From: Lentilactobacillus sp. SPB1-3
GTDB taxonomy: Bacteria > Bacillota > Bacilli > Lactobacillales > Lactobacillaceae
Assembly (NCBI RefSeq): GCF_026913205.2
Contig: NZ_CP168151.1
Coordinates: 806,001 to 870,000, forward strand
DNA: 64,000 nt
Reading direction: 5' to 3'
A program made the position numbers and the translations under genes. A model generated the notes under the pieces. That model ran no database searches, had not been told where the DNA came from, and saw only the letters and a list, made by a program, of their open reading frames with translations. Below are positions 37,401 through 46,206 of the stretch, one piece after another. Numbering within the stretch: the first letter of the stretch is position 1; each line of letters begins with the position of its first letter.

Positions 37401-39218
37401 ATGTGTGGAATTGTGGGAGTAACTGGAAACGATAATGCTGTTTCAATTCTGTTAGAGGGATTACAAAAGCTAGAATATCGGGGATATGATTCAGCTGGAA
37501 TCTACGTTAATGACTTACAAGGTAATGATTACCTTGTTAAGGAAAAGGGTAGAATCAGTGCCTTGAAGGCCGCAGTCACTCCAGATGTTCACGGAGTTGC
37601 CGGAATTGGTCATACTCGTTGGGCCACTCATGGGGTTGTGAGTGTTGCCAATGCCCATCCTCAATTTTCAGAAGATCACCGTTTTTACTTAGTTCATAAC
37701 GGGGTTATCGAAAACTTTAAAGAATTAAAATCACAATACTTGAGCGAAACTACTTTTGAAAGTCAAACTGATACTGAAGTAGTTGTTCAATTACTTGATA
37801 AATTTGTCAGAACTGAAGGCCTTACTACTAAAGATGCCTTCACCAAAACCTTGTCGCTATTAGAAGGTTCATCATACGGATTCTTACTAGTTGATAGTGA
37901 AGATCCTGATACTTTATACGTCGCTAAGAACAAGAGCCCATTGTTGATTGGTGTTGGTGATGGATTCAACGTTGTTTGTTCTGATGCCGTTGCTATGCTT
38001 CATGCTACTCATGACTTTCTTGAACTTCATGATGGTGAAGTTGTAACCGTTAAGCCTAACGAAATCATCATTGAAGATAAAGATGGTAACAAGGTCGAAC
38101 GTGATACTTACCATTTGGACATGGATGCTGAAGAAACTGACAAGGGACCATACCCTTACTACATGCTTAAAGAAGTTGATGAACAACCAAACGTTATGCG
38201 TAAGTTGGCATCAATCTACACTGAAGAAACTGGTAAAGACAACCTTGATCCTGAAATGATCGATGCCATCAAGAATGCAGACCGTATTCACATTGTTGGT
38301 GCTGGTACTAGTTACCATGCTGGATTAGTTGGTAAGAAGATGTTTGAAAAGCTTACTCACATCCCAACTGAGGTTCACGTGGCTTCTGAATTTGCATATG
38401 ATGATCCATTGTTAACTAAGAACCCATTCTTTATTTTCCTATCACAAAGTGGAGAAACTGCTGATAGTCGTGAAGTGTTGGTTAATGTTAATGCTAGAGG
38501 ATTTAAGAGCCTAACTATCACTAACGTGGCTAACTCAACATTGTCACGTGAAGCTGACTACACATTGTTGCTTCATGCAGGTCCTGAAATTTCAGTTGCA
38601 TCAACTAAGGCTTATACTGCTCAAATCGCAGTTGAAGCAATTCTTGCTAAAGCTGTTGGTGTTGCTAAGGAACAAGTTATTGCCGAAGATTTTGATGTTC
38701 GTCAACAACTAGGTTTAGCAGCTACTGGTATGCAAGCAATTATTGATGAAAAAGAAGAAATCGAAAAACTTGCTAAAGATTACTTTGTTAACGCTACTCG
38801 TGCATTCTACATTGGTCGTGGAATTGACCAAACAGTTTCACTTGAGTCTGCATTGAAGCTTAAAGAAATTTCTTACGTTCAAGCTGAAGGTTTTGCTTCA
38901 GGTGAATTAAAGCACGGAACCATTGCTTTGATTGAAGAAGGTACTCCGGTTGTCGGAATCATCACGCAAGCTAAGACTGCTGGTCTTACTAGAAGTAACT
39001 TACAAGAAACCCTTTCTCGTGGTGCTAACACATTGACCATCGTTCGTAGTGGTTTAAGTAAGGATGAAGACACAATCGTTATCCCTGATATCGATGAAAT
39101 GATCACACCATTGCTTAGTGTTATTCCAGCACAATTATTGGCATACTACACTAGTTTGAATAAGGGACTAGATGTCGATCGTCCAAGAAACCTCGCTAAG
39201 AGTGTTACAGTTGAATAA
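37401..39218 (+). CDS. glmS: Glutamine-fructose-6-phosphate aminotransferase
   Basis: First enzyme of amino-sugar synthesis; 605 residues. The start is fixed at ATG 37401 because the next residue must be the N-terminal catalytic Cys (MCGIVG), and TAGGAGAA lies upstream. The glutaminase domain (1-235, with RGYDSAG and HTRWATHG) is followed by two SIS sugar-isomerase domains (GAGTSYHAG, SQSGETADS, then RGIDQTVSLESALKLKEISY). It ends with AKSVTVE. It has its own promoter behind the glmM terminator. Confidence 0.98.
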   Translation: MCGIVGVTGNDNAVSILLEGLQKLEYRGYDSAGIYVNDLQGNDYLVKEKGRISALKAAVTPDVHGVAGIGHTRWATHGVVSVANAHPQFSEDHRFYLVHNGVIENFKELKSQYLSETTFESQTDTEVVVQLLDKFVRTEGLTTKDAFTKTLSLLEGSSYGFLLVDSEDPDTLYVAKNKSPLLIGVGDGFNVVCSDAVAMLHATHDFLELHDGEVVTVKPNEIIIEDKDGNKVERDTYHLDMDAEETDKGPYPYYMLKEVDEQPNVMRKLASIYTEETGKDNLDPEMIDAIKNADRIHIVGAGTSYHAGLVGKKMFEKLTHIPTEVHVASEFAYDDPLLTKNPFFIFLSQSGETADSREVLVNVNARGFKSLTITNVANSTLSREADYTLLLHAGPEISVASTKAYTAQIAVEAILAKAVGVAKEQVIAEDFDVRQQLGLAATGMQAIIDEKEEIEKLAKDYFVNATRAFYIGRGIDQTVSLESALKLKEISYVQAEGFASGELKHGTIALIEEGTPVVGIITQAKTAGLTRSNLQETLSRGANTLTIVRSGLSKDEDTIVIPDIDEMITPLLSVIPAQLLAYYTSLNKGLDVDRPRNLAKSVTVE

Positions 39219-39239
39219 TTAATTAGTAATAATTGATTC

Positions 39240-39271
39240 AAAGGTACGAACTTTATGTTCGTACCTTTTTT
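39240..39271 (+). terminator. Terminator after glmS
   Basis: Stem AAAGGTACGAAC / GTTCGTACCTTT with T-run. Confidence 0.88.
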
Positions 39272-39396
39272 GTAATAATTAAGAAACTAATAATTTTTGA
39301 TTGCTAATTAATAATTAATAAAGTTAATCCTTTAGTTTTGAGCTATTTTCTAATAGTATTAACCTAGATGGTTTAATGATTGAAGGGGTGAATCTT

Positions 39397-40851
39397 ATGA
39401 AATTAAAAGCAATGCGAAAAACATTGGTTTTGAGTTGGGCAACTTTGTTATCTATAGGGGGACTTAGTTGTTTTAACCGAATCGCAGATGCTGATAGTAA
39501 CACTACGACAACACAAACAACATTTATTAATCAATATAAGGGTGACGTTCAAAAAGCTGCAAGTAAGTACAAACTATATGCATCAGTTATGATGGCTCAA
39601 GCGGCTACGGAGAGTGGTTGGGGTCAGAGTCAACTAACTAAGCAAGCTAATAACTTCTTTGGTATTAAAGGTGCTTTTAATGGCCAATCGGTTGCAATGC
39701 CAACCACTGAATATGATCAAAATGGTCAAATTCAAAATACTACAGCTAATTTTAGAAAATATCCAACAGCTTATGACTCATTTAGTGATAACGGTAATCT
39801 TCTTAGAAACGGCATTACTGGGAATCCATCATTTTATTCCGGCACATGGAAGGAAAATGCGAATACATATCAGGATGCTGCTAATGCATTGACTGGTAAA
39901 TATGCCACAGCGCCAAATTATGGTAGCTCATTGATTAACTTGATTCAGCAATATAATTTGTCACAACTTTTCGATGAAGATAGTGGTGGGACTGATAATA
40001 ACGATTCAAACAGTTCAAATACTAATGCGAACAATGATCATAGTTCATCCACATCAAGCAGTAAACCCCTTGAAACAGCTAAGTATACTAAATCTGATCC
40101 AAATCAGATGGTGCTTCTATCGTCCACGTTTAACAAATACTACGTTTATAATCACGTGAAGGGCACCAATAATAAGGAAAAACGGTACACGTTCAAATCA
40201 CTTAATATTAACAGGCCTGTCTGGGTATATTTGGATATGAAGGCCGTTAAATCAGGTGCTAAGACAAATTGGTATCGAATTAGATTTTATAAGAATGAAT
40301 CATCCAAAAAGTACTGGGTATACAGCCCAGTACTTGCTTTTCCTAATACGTTTTATACTAAAAATAGTGGCACTATAACCGTTAATTCGAAATCAAAATC
40401 TGATTTATATAACCATGTTTATGGTAGCGATTATCTGGCTAAATCAGTTGGCAAAATTAGTGCACTAAAGGAAAATGAAAAATATCCTGTCGACGGGGAA
40501 GCAATAGTAGACTCCGGTCAGGGAGAGTTATGGTATCGGATTAAGTTCAATGGTAAGAGTGGGTGGATAAAATCTTCTGAAATTGAATCATACACTGCCG
40601 ATATAGTTTATGTTAAAGTAAATTTGACTAAGAAGTTATTATCAACTGTTAAAAGTGGATATGCTTATAATCACGTACCTACTACTACAGGGGCAAAAAA
40701 ATATACTTTGAAAAAGTTAGGTATCACTAGTAAGAGTAAATTAGATTCAAATATGGTAAGTTATGATGTTAATTCCAGTGGTGTTTGGTACCGAGTTGTG
40801 GCCCCTAAAGACAATAAGACCTATTGGATTGCAAGTAGCCTACTTAAATAA
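39397..40851 (+). CDS. GH73 N-acetylglucosaminidase with C-terminal wall-binding modules
   Basis: Peptidoglycan hydrolase, 484 residues. The signal peptide ends about residue 33. The GH73 domain (about 43-190) has the catalytic Glu72 in AQAATESGWGQS and NNFFGIKG. A Ser/Asn-rich linker (about 195-225) leads to three SH3/GW-like modules (about 235-325, 328-405 and 408-484; YVYNHVKGTN, LYNHVYGSD, GYAYNHVPTT). ATG 39397 is chosen since GGGGTGAAT lies just before it; the ATG at 39376 precedes that site. Likely an autolysin for cell separation. Confidence 0.9.
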   Translation: MKLKAMRKTLVLSWATLLSIGGLSCFNRIADADSNTTTTQTTFINQYKGDVQKAASKYKLYASVMMAQAATESGWGQSQLTKQANNFFGIKGAFNGQSVAMPTTEYDQNGQIQNTTANFRKYPTAYDSFSDNGNLLRNGITGNPSFYSGTWKENANTYQDAANALTGKYATAPNYGSSLINLIQQYNLSQLFDEDSGGTDNNDSNSSNTNANNDHSSSTSSSKPLETAKYTKSDPNQMVLLSSTFNKYYVYNHVKGTNNKEKRYTFKSLNINRPVWVYLDMKAVKSGAKTNWYRIRFYKNESSKKYWVYSPVLAFPNTFYTKNSGTITVNSKSKSDLYNHVYGSDYLAKSVGKISALKENEKYPVDGEAIVDSGQGELWYRIKFNGKSGWIKSSEIESYTADIVYVKVNLTKKLLSTVKSGYAYNHVPTTTGAKKYTLKKLGITSKSKLDSNMVSYDVNSSGVWYRVVAPKDNKTYWIASSLLK

Positions 40852-40882
40852 TGCAAGTTAAGCAGGAGGATTCACATTAATT

Positions 40883-41656
40883 ATGTTCCATAAAATTAAA
40901 AGACAGCTAGTAGCGTTGATTTTTGCAACAGCTGCATGTTTTTTGTTTATCAGTACTGGCAACGCGCAGGCATCTATACAAACTGATTTCATTGATCAAA
41001 TGAAAGCTCCAATCATTAAAGTGAGTCGAGAAAACCACTTATACGCTTCGGTTATGATGGCTCAAGCAATGCTGGAAAGTGACTGTGGGCAATCTACTCT
41101 TGCAATCGACGGTAATAATTATTTTGGTGTTAAGGGTAGTTATGATGGCCAGTCTGTTACTATGGGTACTCAGGAAATGACTTCTAAAGGTAAGACCATT
41201 TCGACAAGTGCCGCGTTCAAAAAATATCCATCAATCATGGACTCAGTTGAAGACAATGCACATATCTTAAGAAATGGTACCACTGATGATCCAATGTTGT
41301 ATTCTGGAACTTGGACGACTAATTCATTAAGTGCTAGTGATGCAGCGATGGCATTGTCATCAACGTATGCTACTGATATGGAATACGGTAATAAGTTAAA
41401 TCATTTGATTGACAACTATCATTTGGATAAGTTGGATACTAGTCCTAGTTCGGCAAGTATTAATGATAAAATTACTGCTGAAGTTGACCGTCAATTAGCG
41501 ACATCAGGCACCACTACTCAAAGTACAAATAATGCTGCTTCTAAAATTACTAACCGGAAGATAGTTATTGCCAGTCAACGAGTATTTCCTAATAAAACGG
41601 AAAATACCATTGTACCAAAATTATTGTTTCCGATTGAAATTGCAACAACTAAATAG
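40883..41656 (+). CDS. GH73 N-acetylglucosaminidase without binding modules
   Basis: 257 residues; paralogue of the preceding catalytic domain. Signal peptide with cleavage near AQA-30, GH73 domain (about 33-180) with Glu65 in AQAMLESDCGQS and NNYFGVKGSYDGQS, then a 75-residue Ser/Thr/Lys-rich end without any SH3/GW module. GGAGG is 14 bp from the ATG, a long spacing that may reduce translation. It lies 31 bp behind the first enzyme and is probably in the same operon. Confidence 0.88.
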   Translation: MFHKIKRQLVALIFATAACFLFISTGNAQASIQTDFIDQMKAPIIKVSRENHLYASVMMAQAMLESDCGQSTLAIDGNNYFGVKGSYDGQSVTMGTQEMTSKGKTISTSAAFKKYPSIMDSVEDNAHILRNGTTDDPMLYSGTWTTNSLSASDAAMALSSTYATDMEYGNKLNHLIDNYHLDKLDTSPSSASINDKITAEVDRQLATSGTTTQSTNNAASKITNRKIVIASQRVFPNKTENTIVPKLLFPIEIATTK

Positions 41657-41666
41657 GGTTTGAAAA

Positions 41667-41704
41667 TTAAGGTTCGTATAAGTCATTAGCCGTGCCTTTT
41701 TTTT
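41667..41704 (+). terminator. Weak terminator after the GH73 pair
   Basis: Imperfect stem AAGGTTCG / CGTGCCTT followed by eight T. Confidence 0.45.
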
Positions 41705-41764
41705 CTGGTAATTTTTGATATAATATAGCAGTTAATATTGATTTCTCAACTAGGAGAATTAAAA

Positions 41765-42832
41765 ATGGTAGAAGAATATAAAGTTAAAGTTGAAAACGTT
41801 ACAAAGGAATATGATTTATTCAAGACTCAATCTGAAAAGTTGAGATCATTCTTTTCATTAAAGAGTCAACGACAAATTCCTCATTTCTGGTCATTGATGG
41901 GTATCTCACTAACCATCAAACCAGGTGAGACAATGGGGCTTATTGGAGTTAATGGTTCAGGTAAGTCAACTCTTTCAAACATTATCTCTGGAATCATTCC
42001 ACAAACTACTGGCCAAGTTGATGTTAAAGGTGACACTTCAATCGTTGCCATTCGGGCAGGACTTAGAAATAAGTTAACTGGTCGAGAAAACATCCGTCTT
42101 AAATCTTTGATGCAAGGAATGACCAATGAACAAATCGACGAAATGATGCCAGATATCATTTCATTTGCTGATATTGGTGACTTCGTTGATCAACCAGTTA
42201 AAAGTTATTCAAGCGGTATGCGCTCTCGTTTAGGATTCGCAATCGCTGTTCATATTGATCCAGATATCTTAATCATTGATGAGGCACTTTCTGTTGGTGA
42301 TGATACCTTCTATCAAAAATGTGTTGACAAAATCACAGATTTCAAGAAACAAGGCAAGACTATCATCTTTGTTAGTCATTCATTAAAGCAAATTCAAATG
42401 CTTTGTGACCGTGTTGCATGGATTAACTATGGTGCTTTAAAGATGGTGGGACCAACTGATGAGGTTACTGAAAAGTATCATGAATTCACTCAATGGTTCA
42501 AAGGTTTAAGTAAAAAAGAGAAAAAGAAGTTCCAAAGCGAACAAAAGAACATTCAAAAGAACTTTAGTATTAAAAAGTATCAACAGGAAGTTACTGAAGA
42601 ACATCAAAAGGATAATCCAGAAGATAAATCAATACCTTCTAAGATCAATAAATTGTTCTATGGCTCTGTAATTTCTGAAAAGATGTCAGTTGCCAATCAA
42701 ATTTTGACATGGGTAGTTTTGATTGCCTTAGTCTTCTTCTGTTTAGTTAACGTTTCAGGTTATTCAGTTGCACATATTGTTTCTAATCCGCACTTATTGT
42801 TTAACCCAACTCACACGTTGCATCTTCCATAA
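41765..42832 (+). CDS. tagH: Teichoic acid export ATP-binding protein TagH
   Basis: ABC ATPase of the polysaccharide/teichoic-acid exporter class, 355 residues. Walker A GVNGSGKST (near residue 61), the signature YSSGMRSRLGFA and Walker B ILIIDEALS are present. After the ATPase (about 1-245) comes a Lys-rich linker and one membrane helix (about 313-335), as in Bacillus TagH. ATG 41765 follows AGGAG. The permease TagG, usually adjacent, is not in this window. Confidence 0.9.
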   Translation: MVEEYKVKVENVTKEYDLFKTQSEKLRSFFSLKSQRQIPHFWSLMGISLTIKPGETMGLIGVNGSGKSTLSNIISGIIPQTTGQVDVKGDTSIVAIRAGLRNKLTGRENIRLKSLMQGMTNEQIDEMMPDIISFADIGDFVDQPVKSYSSGMRSRLGFAIAVHIDPDILIIDEALSVGDDTFYQKCVDKITDFKKQGKTIIFVSHSLKQIQMLCDRVAWINYGALKMVGPTDEVTEKYHEFTQWFKGLSKKEKKKFQSEQKNIQKNFSIKKYQQEVTEEHQKDNPEDKSIPSKINKLFYGSVISEKMSVANQILTWVVLIALVFFCLVNVSGYSVAHIVSNPHLLFNPTHTLHLP

Positions 42833-42837
42833 AAATA

Positions 42838-42862
42838 AAGGGGCCGAAAGGCTTTTTTTATT
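42838..42862 (+). terminator. Terminator after tagH
   Basis: Short GGCC-GAAA-GGC hairpin flanked by A-run and T7. Confidence 0.6.
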
Positions 42863-42870
42863 GTAGAACA

Positions 42871-42899
42871 TTGACAGCGCTTACACTAAAATGTATATT
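42871..42899 (+). promoter_or_regulatory. Strong promoter with overlapping cre site
   Basis: -35 TTGACA, 17 bp, -10 TATATT. The cre TGACAGCGCTTACA (42872-42885; reverse complement TGTAAGCGCTGTCA) fits the consensus fully and overlaps the -35, so CcpA should repress. Confidence 0.8.
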
Positions 42900-42903
42900 G
42901 ATA

Positions 42904-42987
42904 GGTAGGTAATATATCAATACCTTCTAAATCAATTCTCTTTCTCTCTTGTAGCTGGTGGGGTTTATCCCATCAGCTATTTTTTGT
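42904..42987 (+). ncRNA. Candidate catabolite-controlled small RNA, about 80-85 nt
   Basis: The unit runs from a consensus promoter to an intrinsic terminator and holds no reading frame with a ribosome site. A 5' hairpin (AGGTA/TACCT) is followed by a single-stranded pyrimidine run, TTCTCTTTCTCTCTT (42936-42950), and then the terminator stem TAGCTGgTGGG / CCCAtCAGCTA with T6. CU-rich single strands of this kind pair with purine-rich ribosome sites in known Gram-positive sRNAs such as RsaI (also CcpA-controlled). Alternative: an attenuated leader of the 102-residue gene downstream. Confidence 0.55.
42952..42986 (+). terminator. Terminator of the candidate small RNA
   Basis: 10-bp stem with one bulge pair (TAGCTGGTGGG / CCCATCAGCTA), GTTTAT loop and T6. 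Confidence 0.85.
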
Positions 42988-43024
42988 ATAATTAATGTTA
43001 ACGATATTAAGTGGGTGACTGAAA

Positions 43025-43333
43025 GTGAAGAATAATGAAGAACTAACTTTAATTGAAGAAATTACTAGAAACGATGGGACTAAATACATTGAAATCAGCA
43101 ACATGGTACAGAACGGTAGGGCTGAGTTGGCAGCTGAACGAGGATTTATCAAAGAAGTACGCATCTTACAGTTAAACATTCCACATTCAGTTCACGTGGA
43201 AAAGTATCAGCAATACATCAATGAAAACTTTGAAATGCCAGATGAAAGCATGGATCACTTTGATGAGTGGACTAAGACCGACGAAATGCAGGATGAGATT
43301 ACCGCGATTTTGAAGGAAAATCATATCGGTTAA
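43025..43333 (+). CDS. Small acidic protein of unknown function
   Basis: 102 residues, start GTG 43025 after GGGTGA. No signal peptide, membrane span or known motif was recognised. Composition is acidic, with predicted helices at both ends (NEELTLIEEITRNDG and DEMQDEITAILKEN). It follows the small-RNA terminator by 38 bp; TATAAT at 42987 could act as its -10, but no good -35 accompanies it. tRNA-Asn follows with its own promoter. Confidence 0.7.
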   Translation: MKNNEELTLIEEITRNDGTKYIEISNMVQNGRAELAAERGFIKEVRILQLNIPHSVHVEKYQQYINENFEMPDESMDHFDEWTKTDEMQDEITAILKENHIG

Positions 43334-43361
43334 ATTAAATTAGAAAACGATGAAAAAATGA

Positions 43362-43390
43362 TTGCAAAGATTATCATTCCATGGTATAAA
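43362..43390 (+). promoter_or_regulatory. Promoter of tRNA-Asn
   Basis: -35 TTGCAA, 17 bp, -10 TATAAA, 25 bp before the tRNA. Confidence 0.65.
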
Positions 43391-43415
43391 TATATCATAG
43401 CTTTCATTAATTCAT

Positions 43416-43487
43416 TGCTCTGTAGTTCAGTGGTAGAATAATTGACTGTTAATCAAGAGGTCGCTGGTTCGAACCCAGCCAGAGCAG
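43416..43487 (+). tRNA. tRNA-Asn (anticodon GTT)
   Basis: Cloverleaf with acceptor TGCTCTG/CAGAGCA, D-arm GTTC/GAAT, anticodon loop CTGTTAA (GTT), T-arm GCTGG-TTCGAAC-CCAGC and discriminator G. 72 nt without encoded CCA; bracketed by its own promoter and terminator. Confidence 0.95.
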
Positions 43488-43491
43488 TTAT

Positions 43492-43536
43492 AAATAATAA
43501 GGATATCTCTACTTGGTAGGGATATCCTTATTATTT
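43492..43536 (+). terminator. Terminator after tRNA-Asn
   Basis: Long stem AATAATAAGGATATC / GATATCCTTATTATT with TTTT tail. Confidence 0.8.
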
Positions 43537-43699
43537 TCACATTGAAGCATAGGTATTACTAAATAGTAATTTGAGTATAAATTATAGAATGCTTATAATT
43601 ATTGGAAGGTAATAATAATTATATTGAATTTGTCTTAGTTACATATAGCAATAATCAAAATAATTTTAATTTACTCTAGAATGACTGAATTAAGTAATA

Positions 43700-43733
43700 A
43701 AAAAGCCAGTCTTCATCAGTAGAAGATCGGCTC
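43700..43733 (-). terminator. Terminator after the DUF960 gene
   Basis: Minus-strand stem AGCCGATCTTC / GAAGACTGGCT followed by T6. Confidence 0.7.
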
Positions 43734-44042
43734 TTAAAGATTAATTTCATTAGGTGTGGCAATTAATTGTTGTTCACCACTGTCATAGACCACGATTGAT
43801 TGTGGGTAATCAGTGGTATATGGATATGGCGAATCAAAGGTAGCCACGATTTCGTTATCTTGTAAAAAGTCATATGCTAATTGGCCATCATTGTTGATTA
43901 GGTTGAATGTTACCAAGTTTGAAAGTGGGAAGACTCCCTGTAAGTCATTATCAATAATGAACCACACGTTATCAATTGCTTGGTCTGGCATTGAAGAAAC
44001 AATGCTATAACTGGCAAATCTTGCCTGAGTTCGATCAAACAT
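43734..44042 (-). CDS. DUF960 family protein
   Basis: 102 residues. The N-terminus MFDRTQARFASYSIVSSMPDQAIDNVWFIIDN is characteristic of DUF960, a small protein family of lactic bacteria without assigned function. No signal peptide or membrane span. GAGGTGAT precedes the ATG. Monocistronic, downstream of licD on the same strand with 74 bp between. Confidence 0.85.
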   Translation of the reverse strand: MFDRTQARFASYSIVSSMPDQAIDNVWFIIDNDLQGVFPLSNLVTFNLINNDGQLAYDFLQDNEIVATFDSPYPYTTDYPQSIVVYDSGEQQLIATPNEINL

Positions 44043-44116
44043 ATAATCACCTCGTATCTTGTTGTTTTATTAATTTCAAACTACCAAAAATGAATAATCA
44101 TTGCAAGCAGAAGTAA

Positions 44117-44938
44117 TTATTGAGTGAATTGTTGGTTATCCATGATCAACAGATTGATATGTTTTGAAACTTGTTGATTTTCTGGTGGTAACGTCATATA
44201 GTCGTGGTAAATATTTGTTAAAACCGTATCGTAATCAGCAAAAATCGGTATTTTAGTATCTTCAAATGGAACCTCGACAATGTTGTCTAATTGTTCTGCA
44301 GTAAATATTTCTGCATCGTATTCATATTGTGAAGCAAGATTCTTGGCAATTTGCCAATTATCGTTATCATTATAAGTGCGCATGGTTTCTTCTCTTTGAT
44401 TCTTGAATTCTGCAGCTGTTGCCAGTTGTTGGTCACTAAGAGGAGAGTAAAAGCGCTTGATCGGATTATCAATGAAGTTATACCTAAGCTTTAAGTATAA
44501 TCGACTATCTAAACGTCTTATTTTTTGCATTTGAGCCCGTTGCTTTTCTACAGAGGTAGAAATCTTATCAATTGGAAAAACGTCAATGAATACGCCTTTT
44601 TTTGCATCATTGTAGTTATTCTTTTCTTCAATGTATGTGTGCCGGTTCAACAGTTTGCCATAACTCAGGGCGTAGTTGTCATCGGAGAACGGGGTTTGGA
44701 AAAAGTACTTGGTGTCGCTTAATTGAGTAGCTACGATTTGTAAGAGCTTGTCGTAGTCTTCTCTTGGAAGCCCAATGTCCATGTCATCATCCCACGGGAT
44801 GAATCCACGATGGCGAATGGCCCCAAGGAGTGTTCCACCCAGAGCAAAATATTTTAGATTATTTTTTTCGCATAAATCGCGGAAAAATTTATAACTTTGT
44901 AGCTCGATGGCTTGAATTCTTTCATTTAATTGAGGCAT
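44117..44938 (-). CDS. LicD family nucleotidyl/phosphocholine-type transferase
   Basis: 273 residues. The LicD core LGGTLLGAIRHRGFIPWDDDMDIGLPREDYDKL (about 32-66) is intact, including the DDDMD metal site. LicD proteins transfer phosphocholine or similar phosphodiester groups to teichoic acids or capsules. No choline uptake or licC gene is near, so the donor is unknown. GAAGGTGAAA precedes the ATG. It stands alone. Confidence 0.88.
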   Translation of the reverse strand: MPQLNERIQAIELQSYKFFRDLCEKNNLKYFALGGTLLGAIRHRGFIPWDDDMDIGLPREDYDKLLQIVATQLSDTKYFFQTPFSDDNYALSYGKLLNRHTYIEEKNNYNDAKKGVFIDVFPIDKISTSVEKQRAQMQKIRRLDSRLYLKLRYNFIDNPIKRFYSPLSDQQLATAAEFKNQREETMRTYNDNDNWQIAKNLASQYEYDAEIFTAEQLDNIVEVPFEDTKIPIFADYDTVLTNIYHDYMTLPPENQQVSKHINLLIMDNQQFTQ

Positions 44939-45121
44939 ATTTTCACCTTCACGCTTTTTTAATTTGAATAATTTTATCTATCTATATAATACACGATTAT
45001 GATTGGATGATGATTACTAAATAACTAATTAACTTATAGCTAATGAGTGTTGTTTATAAACCTTATTAGTAATATAATACGTAATAAGACTGTGTAGTTG
45101 TAATAGGGAGAATGTACAGGA

Positions 45122-45589
45122 ATGGTGAAGCAAATGAGTAACACGAATGATAAACTACTTAAAGAAGCAATAGATGTGTATTTGTCGTCATTAAAATATT
45201 TGGATAGCTTTGTGTCAGAACCAGCAACCAAGTATGGATTATCTTTTGAGCAGTATCTAATTTTACATACGATTGCCGAACGAAAAGATGTTTCGTTGAT
45301 GGATATCGCAGCTGAACGAAAGGTAACTAGAAGCGCAATTTCTCGACAAATCAAGGTGTTATTACAGCACGATTATATCTACCAAAAACCAGCTGAAAGT
45401 GATCGTCGCCGTTTGTATCTTCATTTGACACCAAGCGGTCAAGAAGTTGAAAAAAAGGTGTACGATTTGACTACTAAGAGATTTGATAACTGGATTTCTA
45501 ATTATGGTGAAGATAAGGCCAAGAGTATTCTTAGCTTTATAGAAGATTTCTCAGAACATGAAATGGATAATTTCCCACCAGAAGAATAA
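45122..45589 (+). CDS. MarR family transcriptional regulator
   Basis: 155 residues with a winged helix-turn-helix. LSFEQYLILHTIAER, SLMDIAAERKVTRSAISRQIKVL (recognition helix) and the wing ESDRRRLYLHLTPSG are typical. The first ATG (45122) is 11 bp after GGGAG; an in-frame ATG at 45134 after GGTGAAG is also possible. No target gene is adjacent in the same direction, so it may act on itself or at a distance. Effector unknown. Confidence 0.9.
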   Translation: MVKQMSNTNDKLLKEAIDVYLSSLKYLDSFVSEPATKYGLSFEQYLILHTIAERKDVSLMDIAAERKVTRSAISRQIKVLLQHDYIYQKPAESDRRRLYLHLTPSGQEVEKKVYDLTTKRFDNWISNYGEDKAKSILSFIEDFSEHEMDNFPPEE

Positions 45590-45631
45590 TTTAATATATT
45601 CAGCTTAATGTTGAAGAAATAATTACACGAA

Positions 45632-45688
45632 AAAATACCGTTAAAATCAGGCTACCACGCCATTGGTTTTACGGCATCTTTTTTTATT
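45632..45688. terminator. Bidirectional terminator
   Basis: Stem ACCGTTAAAATCA / TGGTTTTACGG between convergent genes, with A- and T-runs at the flanks. Confidence 0.7.
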
Positions 45689-45721
45689 TGATATCCAAAT
45701 ACCATATTTATTGTTATCGGG

Positions 45722-46084
45722 TTAGATATTCATGTCTTCTTCCAACTCTAACCACAATGTTAGTGGAGTAGGGTTGAAATCCGGCCAATTGGTGATGTGC
45801 TCGTATCCACGTTGTAGTAAATGACTAGTTTTAGTTTTTTTTAAGTCAGTGAAAATCGTCAGGGCAAATGGGTTTGCTTCTAAATCAGAAATCACTGTTG
45901 GTAAACGATGATTTTTCCATTCGGATAGTAAATCCTGGTAAATCAATAATTGTCTGGCATTTTTAACCGTGTAGTCGACACCCTTTGATTGTAATTCACT
46001 TATGTATTCAGCATATTCGTCAAGCACAGCTTGCTGAGCCATTCGCCACTGACTTTCATTAAAGGTCGGGTACTTATCACTCAT
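45722..46084 (-). CDS. Hypothetical protein
   Basis: 120 residues, no signal peptide or membrane span. Largely helical appearance (QWRMAQQAVLDEYAEYISELQ, ARQLLIYQDLLSEWK) and a C-terminal WPDFNPTPLTLWLELEED. I do not recognise a family. ATG 46084 is chosen because AGGAGG lies 8 bp upstream; the ATG at 46090 would be only 2 bp away. It is divergent from the T-box operon. Confidence 0.7.
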   Translation of the reverse strand: MSDKYPTFNESQWRMAQQAVLDEYAEYISELQSKGVDYTVKNARQLLIYQDLLSEWKNHRLPTVISDLEANPFALTIFTDLKKTKTSHLLQRGYEHITNWPDFNPTPLTLWLELEEDMNI

Positions 46085-46170
46085 AATCATGACCTCCTAG
46101 GTCAACTATTTATAAATCAATTTAACACCAAAAATAATGTTTTTGCAAAGCGAGCTAGAATTATCGACGC

Positions 46171-46200
46171 TTGACAAAATGGAACTGGAATCTTTATAAT
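46171..46200 (+). promoter_or_regulatory. Promoter of the T-box permease operon
   Basis: -35 TTGACA, 18 bp, -10 TATAAT; predicted transcript start about 46207. Confidence 0.75.
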
Positions 46201-46206
46201 GTTTGA

